64,000 nt of DNA, taken from the NCBI GenBank assembly GCA_902778895.1, contig CACYZF010000006.1:330749-394748 (forward strand), in the 5' to 3' direction. The translations under genes were made by a program, and so were the position numbers. A model generated the notes under the pieces. The model saw only the letters and a program-made list of their open reading frames with translations. It was not told the origin of the DNA and searched no databases. Shown here piece by piece: positions 50,455 through 62,686 of the stretch. The number at the start of each line of letters is the position of its first letter. The stretch's first letter is position 1. Origin of the DNA: an uncultured bacterium. Its GTDB lineage: Bacteria > Verrucomicrobiota > Lentisphaeria > Victivallales > UBA1829.

Positions 50455-51219
50455 ATGCGCAACAACATCATTCTTTCCGCGGCGTTCGCCGCCGTCTCGC
50501 TCGTCCTGAGCGCCTGCACCAACGTCGCAACCTTCGACTACCAGGCGGCCCCCGGCACTCTGGCGAAACTCCGCGAACCCGGATCCGCCACGAAATCCGT
50601 CGCCGTCATGCCTTTCATGGACCAGCGCGGCATAGGGAATATCGACCCGTCCCATGCGTCCCCGGCCCACGAGGTCGGCGACCACGGTTCGTTCTTCCTG
50701 GGCTTCATCCCGTTCATGCCCTTCGGGTACGTCGAGAAGACCCAGCCGGAGAACAGCGAGGACTTCGTGTCCCTCGGACGCTTCCACTTCGACGTCCAGA
50801 ACGACCTCGCCGCCGCCTCGATCGCGAGTCTGAAGAGCTCCGGCCTGTTCTCGAACGTCACCAAAGCGAACAATGCAGCGCAGGCCGCGAACGCCGACTA
50901 CATCTGGCGCGGTTCCGTGAACAGCACGTTCTATCGCGGCCGCATGTTCTCCTACGGCATTACCTACTGCTTCTCCCACATCCTGTGGATCGTGGGCATC
51001 CCGAGCGGAAGCTCCACCAACGAACTCGGCGTGAAGTTCGAACTCGTGGACCGCGCCAGCGGCGACGTCGTCTGGGAGTACAACTACCTCAACAGCGATT
51101 ATCTCAACCACTGGATTTATGCCCGCGTCGGCAAAGACGTCAGCATCTATCCGCGGCTGATGAAGGAAGCCATGAATCAGGCGCTCTACAAGCTCTCGCA
51201 GGACGTGCCCGATCTGTGA
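50455..51219 (+). CDS. Envelope lipoprotein of the LpoB cluster
   Basis: 254 residues with lipobox VLSACTN (Cys about 20). The body has a CsgG-like start (SVAVMPFMDQRG), a glycine/phenylalanine-rich loop (FFLGFIPFMPFGYVEK), a helix before ADYIWRGSVNSTFYRGR and a C-terminal VWEYNYLNSDYLNHW...YPRLMKEAMNQAL. It resembles GNA1162/CsgG-type lipoproteins in outline, not closely enough to name. AAGGAG lies eight bases before the ATG; the gap to lpoB is 110 nt, so it may be the last gene of the operon, ended by a bidirectional terminator. Confidence 0.75.
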   Translation: MRNNIILSAAFAAVSLVLSACTNVATFDYQAAPGTLAKLREPGSATKSVAVMPFMDQRGIGNIDPSHASPAHEVGDHGSFFLGFIPFMPFGYVEKTQPENSEDFVSLGRFHFDVQNDLAAASIASLKSSGLFSNVTKANNAAQAANADYIWRGSVNSTFYRGRMFSYGITYCFSHILWIVGIPSGSSTNELGVKFELVDRASGDVVWEYNYLNSDYLNHWIYARVGKDVSIYPRLMKEAMNQALYKLSQDVPDL

Positions 51220-51256
51220 TGTGATCCTGTTTTTAGAGCGTTTGACAAAAAGATTT

Positions 51257-51294
51257 CGCCCCCGGAAATCCGAACAAGATTCCGGGGGCGTTTT
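51257..51294. terminator. Bidirectional terminator between the LpoB cluster and the RTX gene
   Basis: Perfect 11-bp stem CGCCCCCGGAA / TTCCGGGGGCG (51257-51267, 51280-51290) with TTTT on the plus strand and, read on the minus strand, AAATCTTTTTG after the stem. It separates convergent genes. Confidence 0.9.
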
Positions 51295-51317
51295 GTCTCC
51301 TTAACTTAAGGAGAGGT

Positions 51318-54300
51318 TCAGAGCGAGGCAAGGATGCCGTTCGTGCGCATGGCCTCCGTCTCGAACACCGCTTCTGCCGTGCTTTCGAGGAAGGCGCCCG
51401 CCGCCGCGAGGAGCTTGTACTGCGCGGAACCGTCGTCGCCGAACTTGAGCGCGACCTTGTCAGCGGTCACGCCGGAGACTTTCACGCTGTTTTCTCCGTC
51501 GGCGTAGGTGAGCGTCGTCTCGTCCCAGTTGGCGAGACTGCCGGATTCAAACCAGAGCGTGACCGATCCGGTCGCGGCCTGGGACACCACGTCGTTGCCC
51601 CAGTTTCCGCCGAACGTGAACGTATCACTTCCTCCTCCGCCCGCGAGCGTGTCGCCGCCCGCGCCGCCCGCGATCAGATCGTCGCCGGTGTTTCCGGCGA
51701 TACGGTCGTTTCCGGCATCGCCGAACAGCGAATTGCCGCCCTCGGCGCCCCAGAGCACATCGTCGCCCGCGCCGCCGCGCACGGTCATCCCGGCGAGCTC
51801 GGAGGCGTACTTGTCGCTTGTCATGTCGACCACGTCGTCGCCCGCGCCCGCGCGCACCTCGCGGATACGGCTGAGACGTGCCGCATCGCCGAATTCGGAG
51901 TAGATGTCGTCCATGAAGAATGCGTCGCCGTTGGAGGAGTCAGAGAGATAGAGGATGTTCGCGTCGGAATCCGACCCGGTGAAGGTGTCGCGGATGCGGT
52001 TCTTGCCCGTGATGCTCGCAAACTCGCCCGTCACGGTGTTCTTCGCTTGGTAAAGCGCGCTCCATACGTCGTCTGCCGAGACGGTCGCGAAGAAGACGTC
52101 CGCGCGTCCGTTGCTGTTGGACGCCACCTGACGCGGCGCGGTTTCCGAGGACGTCCACGAGGCGGATTCCGCAGTGAACTCGTTCCCCGCTTCCGTCACC
52201 TGGCAGGAATACGCGCCTGCGGCGGAAACTACGTCGAACGCCGTGCCGTCCGTGGCAATGCGGACCGCGTTGCCGAAGGAATCGCCCTGTGCGATCTCGG
52301 CCCAGTAGCCCCCGATATATTCGCCATCGGTCCATGCCATGACCGAACCGTCTTTCGAGACAACGGGGTTGAGGTCTTGGAGGACCTGCTGTTTTACGGA
52401 CAGCGCGCCTTCCTTTTCCGCCAGGCGCAGCACCGTGTCCCCGGCGATCGCGAGATCGTTTCCGATGACGCCGTTGTTCAGCGTGAATGCATCGGATGAA
52501 GCCGTGTCGCCCAGTTTGACAGACAGGCTGCCGGAGAACGTTCCGGCGGTCGAGGCAAACTCTGCGCCGGAAACCGCGGCATCGGTGGAAATCTTCACCA
52601 GATAGGTCCCGCTGCCGCTGAACACGCCGAGGTCGTTGACGAGGACATCGGTCGCGGAAGACAGGCTGAACGTGATCCTGCCGTTATTCACGACTGCGGC
52701 GCCGAGCGTGTTCACGCCGGCGAACGCCAGCGAGCCGCTGTTGTAGACGGTATCGGTCGCGGTCGCGAGGACCACGTTTTCGAGCTTCATGTTTCCGGCA
52801 TTGTAAACCGCGCTGCCCTCCTTCGCCGTGTTGCCGCTGAACGTGCTGCCGCTGATCGTGACGACGCCCGTGGAGTTCGCGTCGTTCCAGACCGCGCCGC
52901 CCTGCTCCGTTGTTTCGCCGCCGTTTCCGGTGAACATGCAATCCGTGACCATGAGCGCGGCGGAGGCCCAGGAATGGGAGATCGCGCCGCCGTAGAGCGC
53001 GGTGTTGGAATCGAACGTCGCACTGGAAATCTTCCCCTCGGTGTTGCCGGAATCCCAGACCGCGATTGCGCCGCCGTCGTTGGCCGCGCTGTTCGCGGAG
53101 AACGTGCCGCCGGTCACGGTCAACGCACCGAAGCATTCGCAGATCGCGCCGCCGCCGTAGCTCGCGGTGTTGCCGGAGAAATCCGTGCCGGAAACCGCCG
53201 TCATGTCGGCCGTGCTTGTCTGGATGTAAATGCCGGCGCCGTAGGCCGCGGTGTTCCCGCTGAACGCGGAGTCCGTAACCGTGAGGTTGGCGGTGTCGGA
53301 GCTGCCGTAGTCGATGAACGTGGCGACCGCGCCGCCCTGTACCGCGCTGTTCGCGGAGAACGTGCCGCCGGTGATCGTCAGGCTGCCGCCCTTTGTGTTC
53401 GCGGCCGCGCCGCCGAACGACGTGTAGCTGTACGGGTTCGGGTCCTTGACCGAGTTCCCCGTGAAAACCGAGTCCGTCACGGTCAGCGTCGCGTAGTTGT
53501 AGATCGCGCCGCCCTGGTAGTCCGCGGTGTTCGCATCGAACACGCAGCCGTCGACCGTAGCCGTGCTCACAGCCGTGTTGTAGGTGTCGTTGTAGACCGC
53601 GCCGCCGCTGCGGGAGGCGTTCGCGCTGAACGTGCTGCCGGAGATCGAGGCCGTCGCGCCCTGATGAAGCTCGATCGCGCCGCCGCAGTTTCCGGTCGGA
53701 TAGGCAGTGGTCGTTTCGCCGGTAGTCTTGTTGCCGGCAAACAGCGACCCGGTCACGGTCATCGTGCCGCGGTTCTGCTGGATCGCGCCGCCAAAATACG
53801 CCTCGTTTCCGGAGAATGTGCTTCCGGTGATCGTGCTTGTGCCGTAGAATTCCACAAGGGCGATCGCACCGCCCGCCTGGCCGATGCCGTTCGCCTTGTT
53901 GTCGGCGAAAAGACTGTCCTGCGCCGAAACAATTCCGCCCCCGTATGCTTTGATTGCGCCGCCGTGTCCGTTGAAACCGTTGGAGGGATTCACTTCACAG
54001 AGGGAAAAGGTGGCGCCCTCAAGGAAGATCGCGCCCCTCGCGTCCGCTGCGTCCATGCCTCCGGAGAAGTATTCTCCATCCACGGTCATGGCCGAAAGGC
54101 AGATCCCCGCGCCGCACCAGGCGACCGCACCGTGGCAGATTCCCGCGCCGGAATACGTTCCTCCGTTCAGATTGATGCCGGCGATCCTGCCGCCATCATC
54201 CACGACGACCTCTCCGTCCACGGACACGTTCACAAGATTATAGATATCCAGGGATCCGTCAGAGTTCAGACCCGCGGTCAGTAATGCATCCTTCCCGACG

Positions 54301-54476
54301 TATGCCGCATCATAGTCGGCCGCCGATTTCGTTTCGACCCACTCATCCTCGGCGACCTCGACCCATTCGCTTTTTGATCCGATGGTCACACCGATGACTT
54401 CAGGTTGTTCCAGTTTGAGTTCGCCGTTCAGATACAGCTGAACGAAGCCGTCTTTGAATTCTTTTTTGACAACCAT
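51318..54476 (-). CDS. Large beta-helix protein with RTX calcium-binding repeats
   Basis: 1052 residues. Residues about 100-600 are repeated right-handed parallel beta-helix coils with the Pmp-like beat GGAI...F.GN (GGAIYNYATLTVTDSVFTGN and many more). Residues about 900-965 are RTX nonapeptides (GGAGDDVLWG, FGDAGNDRIAG, GNTGDDLIAGG), which bind calcium in the beta-roll. The last 100 residues hold a Type I secretion-like tail. There is no signal peptide, as expected for Type I secretion, but no transporter genes are nearby. It probably acts at the cell surface as an adhesin or glycan-binding protein (inference). About 250 nt of leader precede the ATG, with a promoter at 54739. The coil-forming repeats and the RTX part lie in one chain. 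Confidence 0.85.
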   Translation of the reverse strand: MVVKKEFKDGFVQLYLNGELKLEQPEVIGVTIGSKSEWVEVAEDEWVETKSAADYDAAYVGKDALLTAGLNSDGSLDIYNLVNVSVDGEVVVDDGGRIAGINLNGGTYSGAGICHGAVAWCGAGICLSAMTVDGEYFSGGMDAADARGAIFLEGATFSLCEVNPSNGFNGHGGAIKAYGGGIVSAQDSLFADNKANGIGQAGGAIALVEFYGTSTITGSTFSGNEAYFGGAIQQNRGTMTVTGSLFAGNKTTGETTTAYPTGNCGGAIELHQGATASISGSTFSANASRSGGAVYNDTYNTAVSTATVDGCVFDANTADYQGGAIYNYATLTVTDSVFTGNSVKDPNPYSYTSFGGAAANTKGGSLTITGGTFSANSAVQGGAVATFIDYGSSDTANLTVTDSAFSGNTAAYGAGIYIQTSTADMTAVSGTDFSGNTASYGGGAICECFGALTVTGGTFSANSAANDGGAIAVWDSGNTEGKISSATFDSNTALYGGAISHSWASAALMVTDCMFTGNGGETTEQGGAVWNDANSTGVVTISGSTFSGNTAKEGSAVYNAGNMKLENVVLATATDTVYNSGSLAFAGVNTLGAAVVNNGRITFSLSSATDVLVNDLGVFSGSGTYLVKISTDAAVSGAEFASTAGTFSGSLSVKLGDTASSDAFTLNNGVIGNDLAIAGDTVLRLAEKEGALSVKQQVLQDLNPVVSKDGSVMAWTDGEYIGGYWAEIAQGDSFGNAVRIATDGTAFDVVSAAGAYSCQVTEAGNEFTAESASWTSSETAPRQVASNSNGRADVFFATVSADDVWSALYQAKNTVTGEFASITGKNRIRDTFTGSDSDANILYLSDSSNGDAFFMDDIYSEFGDAARLSRIREVRAGAGDDVVDMTSDKYASELAGMTVRGGAGDDVLWGAEGGNSLFGDAGNDRIAGNTGDDLIAGGAGGDTLAGGGGSDTFTFGGNWGNDVVSQAATGSVTLWFESGSLANWDETTLTYADGENSVKVSGVTADKVALKFGDDGSAQYKLLAAAGAFLESTAEAVFETEAMRTNGILASL

Positions 54477-54738
54477 GCTGCGGTCCTTTCTTGTGTTTTT
54501 GTGCAGGAACGAAGGCGCATGAAAACAGCGTCACAGACTGTTCATCCGTCTATAAGACTGAACAGAGTGTCCGCGATGCTTCCCCGTCTTGTGTTCCGGG
54601 CACAATTCCGCCTTTAGCGGAGGGAACTTGAACGGAGCGGGGATCTGGCTCGCCGCACCATGCGGCTCACAGTTGCGCGACAGTCCGTGAATTTCACACG
54701 GTTCACCCGGATTCCGTCCGATTGAATGTTGTTATAAT

Positions 54739-54766
54739 AATATACCGTTCGATTAGAGTTTTTCAA
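54739..54766 (-). promoter_or_regulatory. Promoter of the RTX gene
   Basis: Minus strand: TTGAAA (54761-54766), a 16-bp spacer and TATATT (54739-54744). The leader to 54476 is about 255 nt and contains the hairpin CTGTTCA/TGAACAG near 54538-54566. Confidence 0.65.
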
Positions 54767-54859
54767 GCCCGCCTGTTGAATTTCCCTTCCCGTGCGTTAA
54801 GAATCCGCAGTCCGTAACGCATCCCCCGGAAAAACACGTCAAATAATCCGCCGCAACGG

Positions 54860-54887
54860 TTGAAAACGGCTTCTCGCGCGCTATATT
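54860..54887 (+). promoter_or_regulatory. Promoter of the GH2-galE unit
   Basis: TTGAAA (54860-54865), a 16-bp spacer and TATATT (54882-54887), 60 nt before the start. An in-frame upstream ATG near 54860 falls in the promoter. Confidence 0.7.
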
Positions 54888-54946
54888 ATTATAAAACTGA
54901 TACAAGAACAAATCCGCCTCGAAACGAGGTCAGAAAGGATTCAACC

Positions 54947-57142
54947 ATGAACGCTCGATTCTTCCGCCGCGGACTCTCCGCTTTCGCCCTCCTCGGCACA
55001 GCAGCGATGCTGGCCGGAGCCATGAACCAGGGATGCGCCACCGACCATGTCGAAGAAGCCGCTCCCGCCGCGCCGCAGTTCAAGCCCGTCACGGCGTCCG
55101 TGAAGGAGATCAAGACGCTCGACTTCAAGCGCCGGAACGATCCCGACTACGCGCAGGTCACCCTCCCTCACACCATGAACGCCGCGAACGGCACCGGCGT
55201 GATCCCGCTCGAACGCGGCGACGGATACTACCGCTATGCGTTCGACGTGCAGGAATCCGACCTCGAGAAAGACTACATCATCCAGTTCGAGCAGGTCGGC
55301 CAGACCTCCGAAGTCTCCCTGAACGGCAATCTTCTTCACACGAACCGCTGCGGCTACACCCCGTTCGCCGTGAAGCTCGACGGCCTCAAGGCGGGCCACA
55401 ACGAGGTCACGATCCATACGAACAACCGCAACAACAACGACATGATCCCGAACAGCGGCGACTTCAATTTCTGCAACGGCGTCTACGGCCGCGCCTACCT
55501 GCTCAGCGGCAACGTCTATTTCGATCCGCAGGTGTACGGCATCGACAAGATGCACGTGATCCCGCTCTCCATCAAACAGGACCAGGTCCGTTTCGGCATC
55601 GCCGCGTCCATCTTCAGCAAGGAGATCACCGCGGGCACGACCGTCACCACGACCCTGAAGGACAAGGACGGAGGCGTGGTCCTGACCGAGACCGCTCCGC
55701 TCGCCGTCGCGCCCGGCGGCAACGAGTTCTACCGCGAATACACCTTCAAAAACCCCATCCTCTGGCAGGGGAAGGAAAACCCGTACCTCTACACGGTCGA
55801 CGTCGCGCTCGCGCTCGACGGCAAGGAGCTTGACCGCATCACCATCCCGTACGGATTCCGCGACATCGCCCTGCCCTACAGCGCGAAGGACAACCTCCTG
55901 CGCCTCAACGGCAAGAAAGTCAGCCTCCGCGGCGTCTCCTACCACCAGGACGCCCCCGGCGTCGCCGTTGCCCTGACCGACGAGGACCGCAAGCGCGATC
56001 AGGAGATCATGCTCGAGCTCGGATTCAACTGGCTCCGCTGCGCCCACTATCCGCACAACGTGAAGGAATTCGCCGACTACGACCGCATCGGCATGATGTG
56101 CCAGACCGAGATCCCGTGGGTCAACGGCTTCACGAATACCCCGGCTTTCGAGAAGAACGTGATGCAGTTCACGCGCGACATGATCGTGAACCTCTACAAC
56201 CACCCCAGCATCATCCTCTGGGGCCTCTCCAACGAAATCTTCTACTCCTGGAGCGGCGAGGAGTGCGTCCGCGTGCATAACGACGCCTACACCCTCGCCC
56301 GTCGCCTCGACCCCTACCGCCCCGTCGGCCACGTCGAGCGCGAACAGGAAGTCCGCAACGGCGCGAGCAACGGCCTCATCTCCGACTGGTTCGGCAACAA
56401 CACCTATCCCGGCTGGTACTCCCCCACCGACTTCGAGCATACCAGGGACGGCGTGACCGACACCCAGGTCCTCGCCAAGTTCTACCTCCACGGCATCACC
56501 GAGTACGGCTACGGCGGAAACCCGTTCCAGCACAACTCCGACTTCATGACGCTCCACCCGAAGAGCAAGAACAACAAGACCGGCACCAGCAACGACACCG
56601 GCGGATGGCTCCACCCCGAGGAATACCAGACGCTCGGCCACATCTACTCCTGGAACAAGATCGCCGGCACCCCCGAGGGACGCCGCCTCACCTTCACCTC
56701 CCTCTGGATCCTCTTCGACTTCGCCGTCGGCAGCCGCAACGAGGGCGACACCCCCGGCATCAACGACAAGGGCCTCGTGACGCGCGACCGCAAGACCAAG
56801 AAGGACGCGTACTATTTCTACAAGTGCGTCTGGAATCCCGAAAACGAAATCCACATCATGTCCTCCCGCTGGGAGAAGCGCGATACGAAGGACATCGCCA
56901 TCACCGTTTTCTCCAACGCCGAAAAGGTCGAGCTGTACCAGAACAACAAGATCGTCGGGGTCCTCAACAGCCCCACCGACACCATCAACAACGTCGTCTG
57001 GAAGTTCGATCCCGTGCCGTTCACCAACGGCGCACTCGCGGGCAACTACGACACCTTCAAGGCGGTCGGCTACCGTGACGGTCGCGTGATCGGGCAGCAC
57101 TCCGCGCTCTTCACCACCACCGCCGGACAGGATAACAAGTAA
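54947..57142 (+). CDS. Secreted GH2 glycosidase, likely beta-galactosidase
   Basis: 731 residues with a signal peptide ([20 protein letters not shown], cleavage or lipobox near 27-30 uncertain). GH2 order: sugar-binding domain ([17 protein letters not shown]), Ig-like domain, TIM barrel with LRCAHYPHN, acid/base Glu in [12 protein letters not shown] and nucleophile in [10 protein letters not shown], then a C-terminal Ig-like domain ([19 protein letters not shown]). It is shorter than LacZ and lacks the Bgal-small domain. AAAGGA precedes the chosen start. galE follows after 73 nt, supporting a galactose-releasing role. GH2 members also include mannosidases and glucuronidases, so specificity is moderate. 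Confidence 0.9.
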   Translation: MNARFFRRGLSAFALLGTAAMLAGAMNQGCATDHVEEAAPAAPQFKPVTASVKEIKTLDFKRRNDPDYAQVTLPHTMNAANGTGVIPLERGDGYYRYAFDVQESDLEKDYIIQFEQVGQTSEVSLNGNLLHTNRCGYTPFAVKLDGLKAGHNEVTIHTNNRNNNDMIPNSGDFNFCNGVYGRAYLLSGNVYFDPQVYGIDKMHVIPLSIKQDQVRFGIAASIFSKEITAGTTVTTTLKDKDGGVVLTETAPLAVAPGGNEFYREYTFKNPILWQGKENPYLYTVDVALALDGKELDRITIPYGFRDIALPYSAKDNLLRLNGKKVSLRGVSYHQDAPGVAVALTDEDRKRDQEIMLELGFNWLRCAHYPHNVKEFADYDRIGMMCQTEIPWVNGFTNTPAFEKNVMQFTRDMIVNLYNHPSIILWGLSNEIFYSWSGEECVRVHNDAYTLARRLDPYRPVGHVEREQEVRNGASNGLISDWFGNNTYPGWYSPTDFEHTRDGVTDTQVLAKFYLHGITEYGYGGNPFQHNSDFMTLHPKSKNNKTGTSNDTGGWLHPEEYQTLGHIYSWNKIAGTPEGRRLTFTSLWILFDFAVGSRNEGDTPGINDKGLVTRDRKTKKDAYYFYKCVWNPENEIHIMSSRWEKRDTKDIAITVFSNAEKVELYQNNKIVGVLNSPTDTINNVVWKFDPVPFTNGALAGNYDTFKAVGYRDGRVIGQHSALFTTTAGQDNK

Positions 57143-57159
57143 ACAGAAACAACCACCAT

Positions 57160-57196
57160 CCCCCGCGCCGGGCGAACCGGCCGGGGGCTTTCTTAA
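57160..57196 (+). terminator. Terminator-like hairpin between GH2 and galE
   Basis: GC-rich stem (CCCCCGCGCCGG / CCGGCCGGGGG) around a GCGAA loop, followed by CTTTCTT. The T-tract is imperfect, so readthrough into galE is likely. Confidence 0.6.
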
Positions 57197-57215
57197 AAGC
57201 AAAGGATTTTTGAAC

Positions 57216-58232
57216 ATGAAGATTTTAGTCACCGGCGGAGCCGGATACATCGGAAGCCACACCTGCGTCGAACTCCTCAACAAGGGCATGGACGTGGTCG
57301 TCATCGACAACCTCGACAACTCCAACGCGGAATCCCTGAACCGCGTCGAAAAGATCACCGGGAAGAAAGTCGTGTTCTACGAGGCCGACGTGCGCGACCG
57401 CGCCGCGCTCGAACGCATCTTCACAGAGCATCAGATCGACTGTACCATCCATTTCGCCGGGTTGAAGGCGGTCGGCGAATCCGTCGCGAAGCCGCTGGAG
57501 TACTACGACAACAACCTGAACTCCACGATCACGCTCGCCGAGACGCTCCGCAAGTTCAACTCGAAGAAGATTGTGTTCTCCTCCTCCGCCACGGTCTACA
57601 ACGGCGCGAACAAGATGCCGCTCGCCGAGGACAGCATCACCGGCGGCTGCACCAACCCCTACGGCTGGACCAAGTACATGTCCGAACAGATCCTCCGCGA
57701 CCTCGCCAAGGCGGATCCCGAGTTCACCGTGGTCCTGCTCCGCTACTTCAACCCCGTCGGCGCGCACGCCAGCGGCCTCATCGGCGAAGACCCCCGCGGC
57801 ATCCCGAACAACCTTATGCCGTTCATCTCCCAGGTCGCCGTCGGCCGCCGCGACCACCTGAACGTCTTCGGCAGCGACTACGACACCCCGGACGGGACCG
57901 GCGTGCGCGACTACATCCACGTGGTCGACCTCGCGCGCGGACATGTCGCCGCCATCGATTTCATGAAGGACAACAAGGGCGAATTCGTGTTCAACCTCGG
58001 CACCGGCGTCGGCTACAGCGTGCTCGACATGGTGAAGGCGTTCGAGAAGGCAAACGGCATCAAAATCCCCTACGAACTCGTCGACCGCCGTCCCGGCGAC
58101 CTCGCCACCTGCTACTCCACCCCCGCCAAGAGCGAAAAGGTCCTCGGCTGGAAGGCGGAATTCGGCCTGGAGGACATGTGCCGCGACTCCTGGAACTGGC
58201 AGAAGAACAACCCGAACGGGTTCAATAAGTAA
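57216..58232 (+). CDS. galE: UDP-glucose 4-epimerase
   Basis: 338 residues, full-length GalE. It interconverts UDP-galactose and UDP-glucose in the Leloir pathway. The NAD-binding [10 protein letters not shown] (7-16), SSSATVYN, catalytic [10 protein letters not shown] (Tyr-X3-Lys) and [12 protein letters not shown] are all present. The ATG at 57216 is chosen since AAAGGA ends nine bases before it; a TTG six bases earlier is in frame but closer to the site. Directly downstream of a secreted GH2 enzyme, it could channel released galactose or supply UDP-galactose for surface glycans. galK and galT are not in this window. Confidence 0.96.
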   Translation: MKILVTGGAGYIGSHTCVELLNKGMDVVVIDNLDNSNAESLNRVEKITGKKVVFYEADVRDRAALERIFTEHQIDCTIHFAGLKAVGESVAKPLEYYDNNLNSTITLAETLRKFNSKKIVFSSSATVYNGANKMPLAEDSITGGCTNPYGWTKYMSEQILRDLAKADPEFTVVLLRYFNPVGAHASGLIGEDPRGIPNNLMPFISQVAVGRRDHLNVFGSDYDTPDGTGVRDYIHVVDLARGHVAAIDFMKDNKGEFVFNLGTGVGYSVLDMVKAFEKANGIKIPYELVDRRPGDLATCYSTPAKSEKVLGWKAEFGLEDMCRDSWNWQKNNPNGFNK

Positions 58233-58343
58233 TCGCCTGCAGCCCTCTCCCCGGCCGGAACCGGACGCTTTCCGCACCTCCGGCCGTGGAATTATGATCC
58301 ACAACGCAAAAATATTGGATCAGAACGAATTACAAGGCAATCC

Positions 58344-58368
58344 AGTTGTCAAGAATTACTTGACAACT
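58344..58368. repeat. Inverted repeat upstream of the secreted unknown
   Basis: AGTTGTCAA (58344-58352), 7-nt loop, TTGACAACT (58360-58368), perfect. The right arm holds a -35-like TTGACA; it may be an operator. A similar TTGTCAA/TTGACAA dyad occurs at 27424-27457. Confidence 0.5.
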
Positions 58369-58439
58369 GAACAGAATCAAGAAGATTTCCGCCCGAGTTT
58401 TTCCCTGCTTCCGACCGCACCACCCCACGGAGAAATAAC

Positions 58440-59492
58440 ATGAAACACCGATTATTTCTGATCGCAGCCTTGTTCGTTTGTGTACTGGGCAGGGGTTCCG
58501 CGTTTGCAGCGGAGAATACGGCATCCGCGAACGAATCGCAGAACGCACAGTCCGACAACAGACCGGTCCTCGAAACTATTCCCTCGACAGCGGACAAAAA
58601 CGAATATGTCGCCCGGCACAAGGAAGAATGGGGCTTGATATATGAAAGGCTTTCCAAGGCGTATCAGAGTTATGAGCGGAAAGCCCGTATCGCGCAGCCG
58701 AATCTCATTCTGGTCGGCGTCCCGCAATCTCTTGTAAACGGAGCCGATCTGCGGAACGGGGCAAAGAAAACGTTCGGGAAGACATCGTTGCGGATTGTGC
58801 CGTGCCGCAGCTCGAATGACGCCCTGATGCACACGCTGTATTCGACATTCGCGGAAAGCCTGAATTCGACTCTCCCGACCACATGGGATAAGATTAAAGC
58901 TGTCGATACGCCGTTTGATTTCAGTTCGAATTACAGTTCCGGAAGTTTCCTGACCGCCGCATTTTACAATACGGAGGTCTATATTCATTCCGAGGGGAAA
59001 CCCGTCTCCGCAACAGATCTGAAGCCCGCTTTCGATTTCGCGACCGGGCTGTTCAACGATTACAAGACGGTAAAAGACGGCAAAAAGGTCGATTATCTCG
59101 ACTTGAAACCCGAAATCGAGCAGAACGTCGAGGAAAAAACGGAAATACGATTCAGGATGGACTGCGCGTTCCGGGATCAACACAGGAATCTGAAAGATAA
59201 GTTCTGGCTTCTCGCCGTGTCGGACAAAGGCGAATTGTCTGTCGACAAGGCCGCCTCCTATTTCAAAAAGAGACAGAATATCCTGACTGGAAAGGTCTAT
59301 TACGTTTCCGACCGCGACGAGGGGAAACAATACGATTCCATCCCCGATCTCCCCGACACCGTTTTCCTGACGCTCCCCGAGGGAGAAAAAACCGCGACCT
59401 TGACGTTCTATTTCATCTCCAAGGAAGGCACGCAGTATTCCGCCCAAAGTATCACGTTGAGCGTGCCGGAGAAACAACCTGAGGAGAAATAA
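58440..59492 (+). CDS. Secreted protein of unknown function
   Basis: 350 residues with a clean signal peptide (MKHRLFLIAALFVCVLGRGSAFA). The mature part is rich in Lys, Asp and Ser, with a Ser/Asn/Gln low-complexity start, a folded middle (LRIVPCRSSNDALMHTLYSTF; AAFYNTEVYIHSEGKPVSA) and a beta-rich C-terminus (ATLTFYFISKEGTQYSAQSITLSVPE). No family is recognised. GGAG lies seven bases before the ATG. A decayed second copy of its first 12 codons follows its stop directly. Base composition is more AT-rich than neighbouring genes, suggesting recent acquisition (inference). Confidence 0.75.
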   Translation: MKHRLFLIAALFVCVLGRGSAFAAENTASANESQNAQSDNRPVLETIPSTADKNEYVARHKEEWGLIYERLSKAYQSYERKARIAQPNLILVGVPQSLVNGADLRNGAKKTFGKTSLRIVPCRSSNDALMHTLYSTFAESLNSTLPTTWDKIKAVDTPFDFSSNYSSGSFLTAAFYNTEVYIHSEGKPVSATDLKPAFDFATGLFNDYKTVKDGKKVDYLDLKPEIEQNVEEKTEIRFRMDCAFRDQHRNLKDKFWLLAVSDKGELSVDKAASYFKKRQNILTGKVYYVSDRDEGKQYDSIPDLPDTVFLTLPEGEKTATLTFYFISKEGTQYSAQSITLSVPEKQPEEK

Positions 59493-59493
59493 C

Positions 59494-59565
59494 GTGAAAC
59501 ACCGATTATTTCTGATCGCAACTTTGTTCGCCATTTTCGCCTGGGGACGCAGTCAAGCCGGATGA
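59494..59565 (+). pseudogene. Truncated duplicate of the preceding gene's 5' end
   Basis: A GTG start, one base past the stop of the preceding gene, begins MKHRLFLIATLFAIFAWGRS and hits a stop after 23 residues. The 33 nt from GAGAAATAAC through the signal-peptide codons are nearly identical to 58433-58470 (one A to G at the start codon), then diverge. It is a tandem-duplication remnant carrying the ribosome site and signal peptide of the parent. Translation is possible but a function is unlikely. Confidence 0.72.
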
Positions 59566-59611
59566 GACTTCATTCTGAACTTGGAAAACGACAACATAGG
59601 AAAGACATGAC

Positions 59612-59983
59612 ATGATCGATCCGGTACTGGTTATAGGGATTGCGGCTGACGGGATCGCGGCGCTGATCCTTACTGCGATCTGGTGCGCCCCTCGTAAGAT
59701 ACGCTGGCGAGTGCTGCCTTTGTGCCTCCTGACATTGGTTCATGCGATTCTTGTTTTGTTGTGCATTTGCTGCGATTCCGGAGCCATTGTCAGGGTCCTG
59801 CGGGCGCTCTATTTTTTCTCCCCTCTTGTTCTGCTGCTGTTCGGCATCATCTACACGGGCGTGCTGTCCGAATTTTCCCGCATGACCCGGCCTCTGGGAA
59901 TATCCTGTTTCATTTTTATCGCGAACACGATCCTCCAGGGCTTGCTGACTATCGTCGTTCACATTGGCGGATACACCGGATAA
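59612..59983 (+). CDS. Small four-helix membrane protein of unknown function
   Basis: 123 residues, nearly all membrane: four hydrophobic helices (about 5-25, 33-52, 65-87, 92-117) with short basic loops (CAPRKIRWR). GGAAAG lies just upstream; the ATG at 59607 gives only two codons, so 59612 is used. It lies between a decayed duplicate and the tandem-repeat leader of a GH2 gene. No family is recognised; its Cys-rich third of helices (LLCICCDSG) is a visible oddity. Confidence 0.62.
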   Translation: MIDPVLVIGIAADGIAALILTAIWCAPRKIRWRVLPLCLLTLVHAILVLLCICCDSGAIVRVLRALYFFSPLVLLLFGIIYTGVLSEFSRMTRPLGISCFIFIANTILQGLLTIVVHIGGYTG

Positions 59984-60002
59984 GGTTTCGCGGCCGCACC
60001 CC

Positions 60003-60043
60003 AACACAGGAAACAACACAGGAAACAATACAGGAAACAACAC

Positions 60044-60050
<7 letters not shown>
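60003..60050 (+). repeat. 12-bp tandem repeat carrying the Shine-Dalgarno sequence
   Basis: Four direct 12-bp units: AACACAGGAAAC twice, AATACAGGAAAC, then AACACATGAAAC. The first three each contain an AGGAA ribosome site; in the fourth a single G to T change makes the ATG start codon (60044) of the GH2 gene. Confidence 0.88.
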
Positions 60051-62491
<2,441 letters not shown>

Positions 62492-62686
62492 TGAAAGTAC
62501 GATGCCGTTTATTTAACGTCATTTTTTCACGAACGATGTGTTTTTTGTCGTCTTCGTCCTTGCATTCATGCCGCGCAAAGATATAGTAATGTCCGGGAGC
62601 GCCGGAGGACCCGATCTGTTTTCCGGCATTCCGGTCCGCAATTCACGCTCAGACAAACAACACCCCGTCAAATGGAGTACACAAAT

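Noticed and set aside
54941..57358. An 805-codon minus-strand frame
   Set aside because: Antisense to the GH2 gene and the galE start; no recognisable domain.
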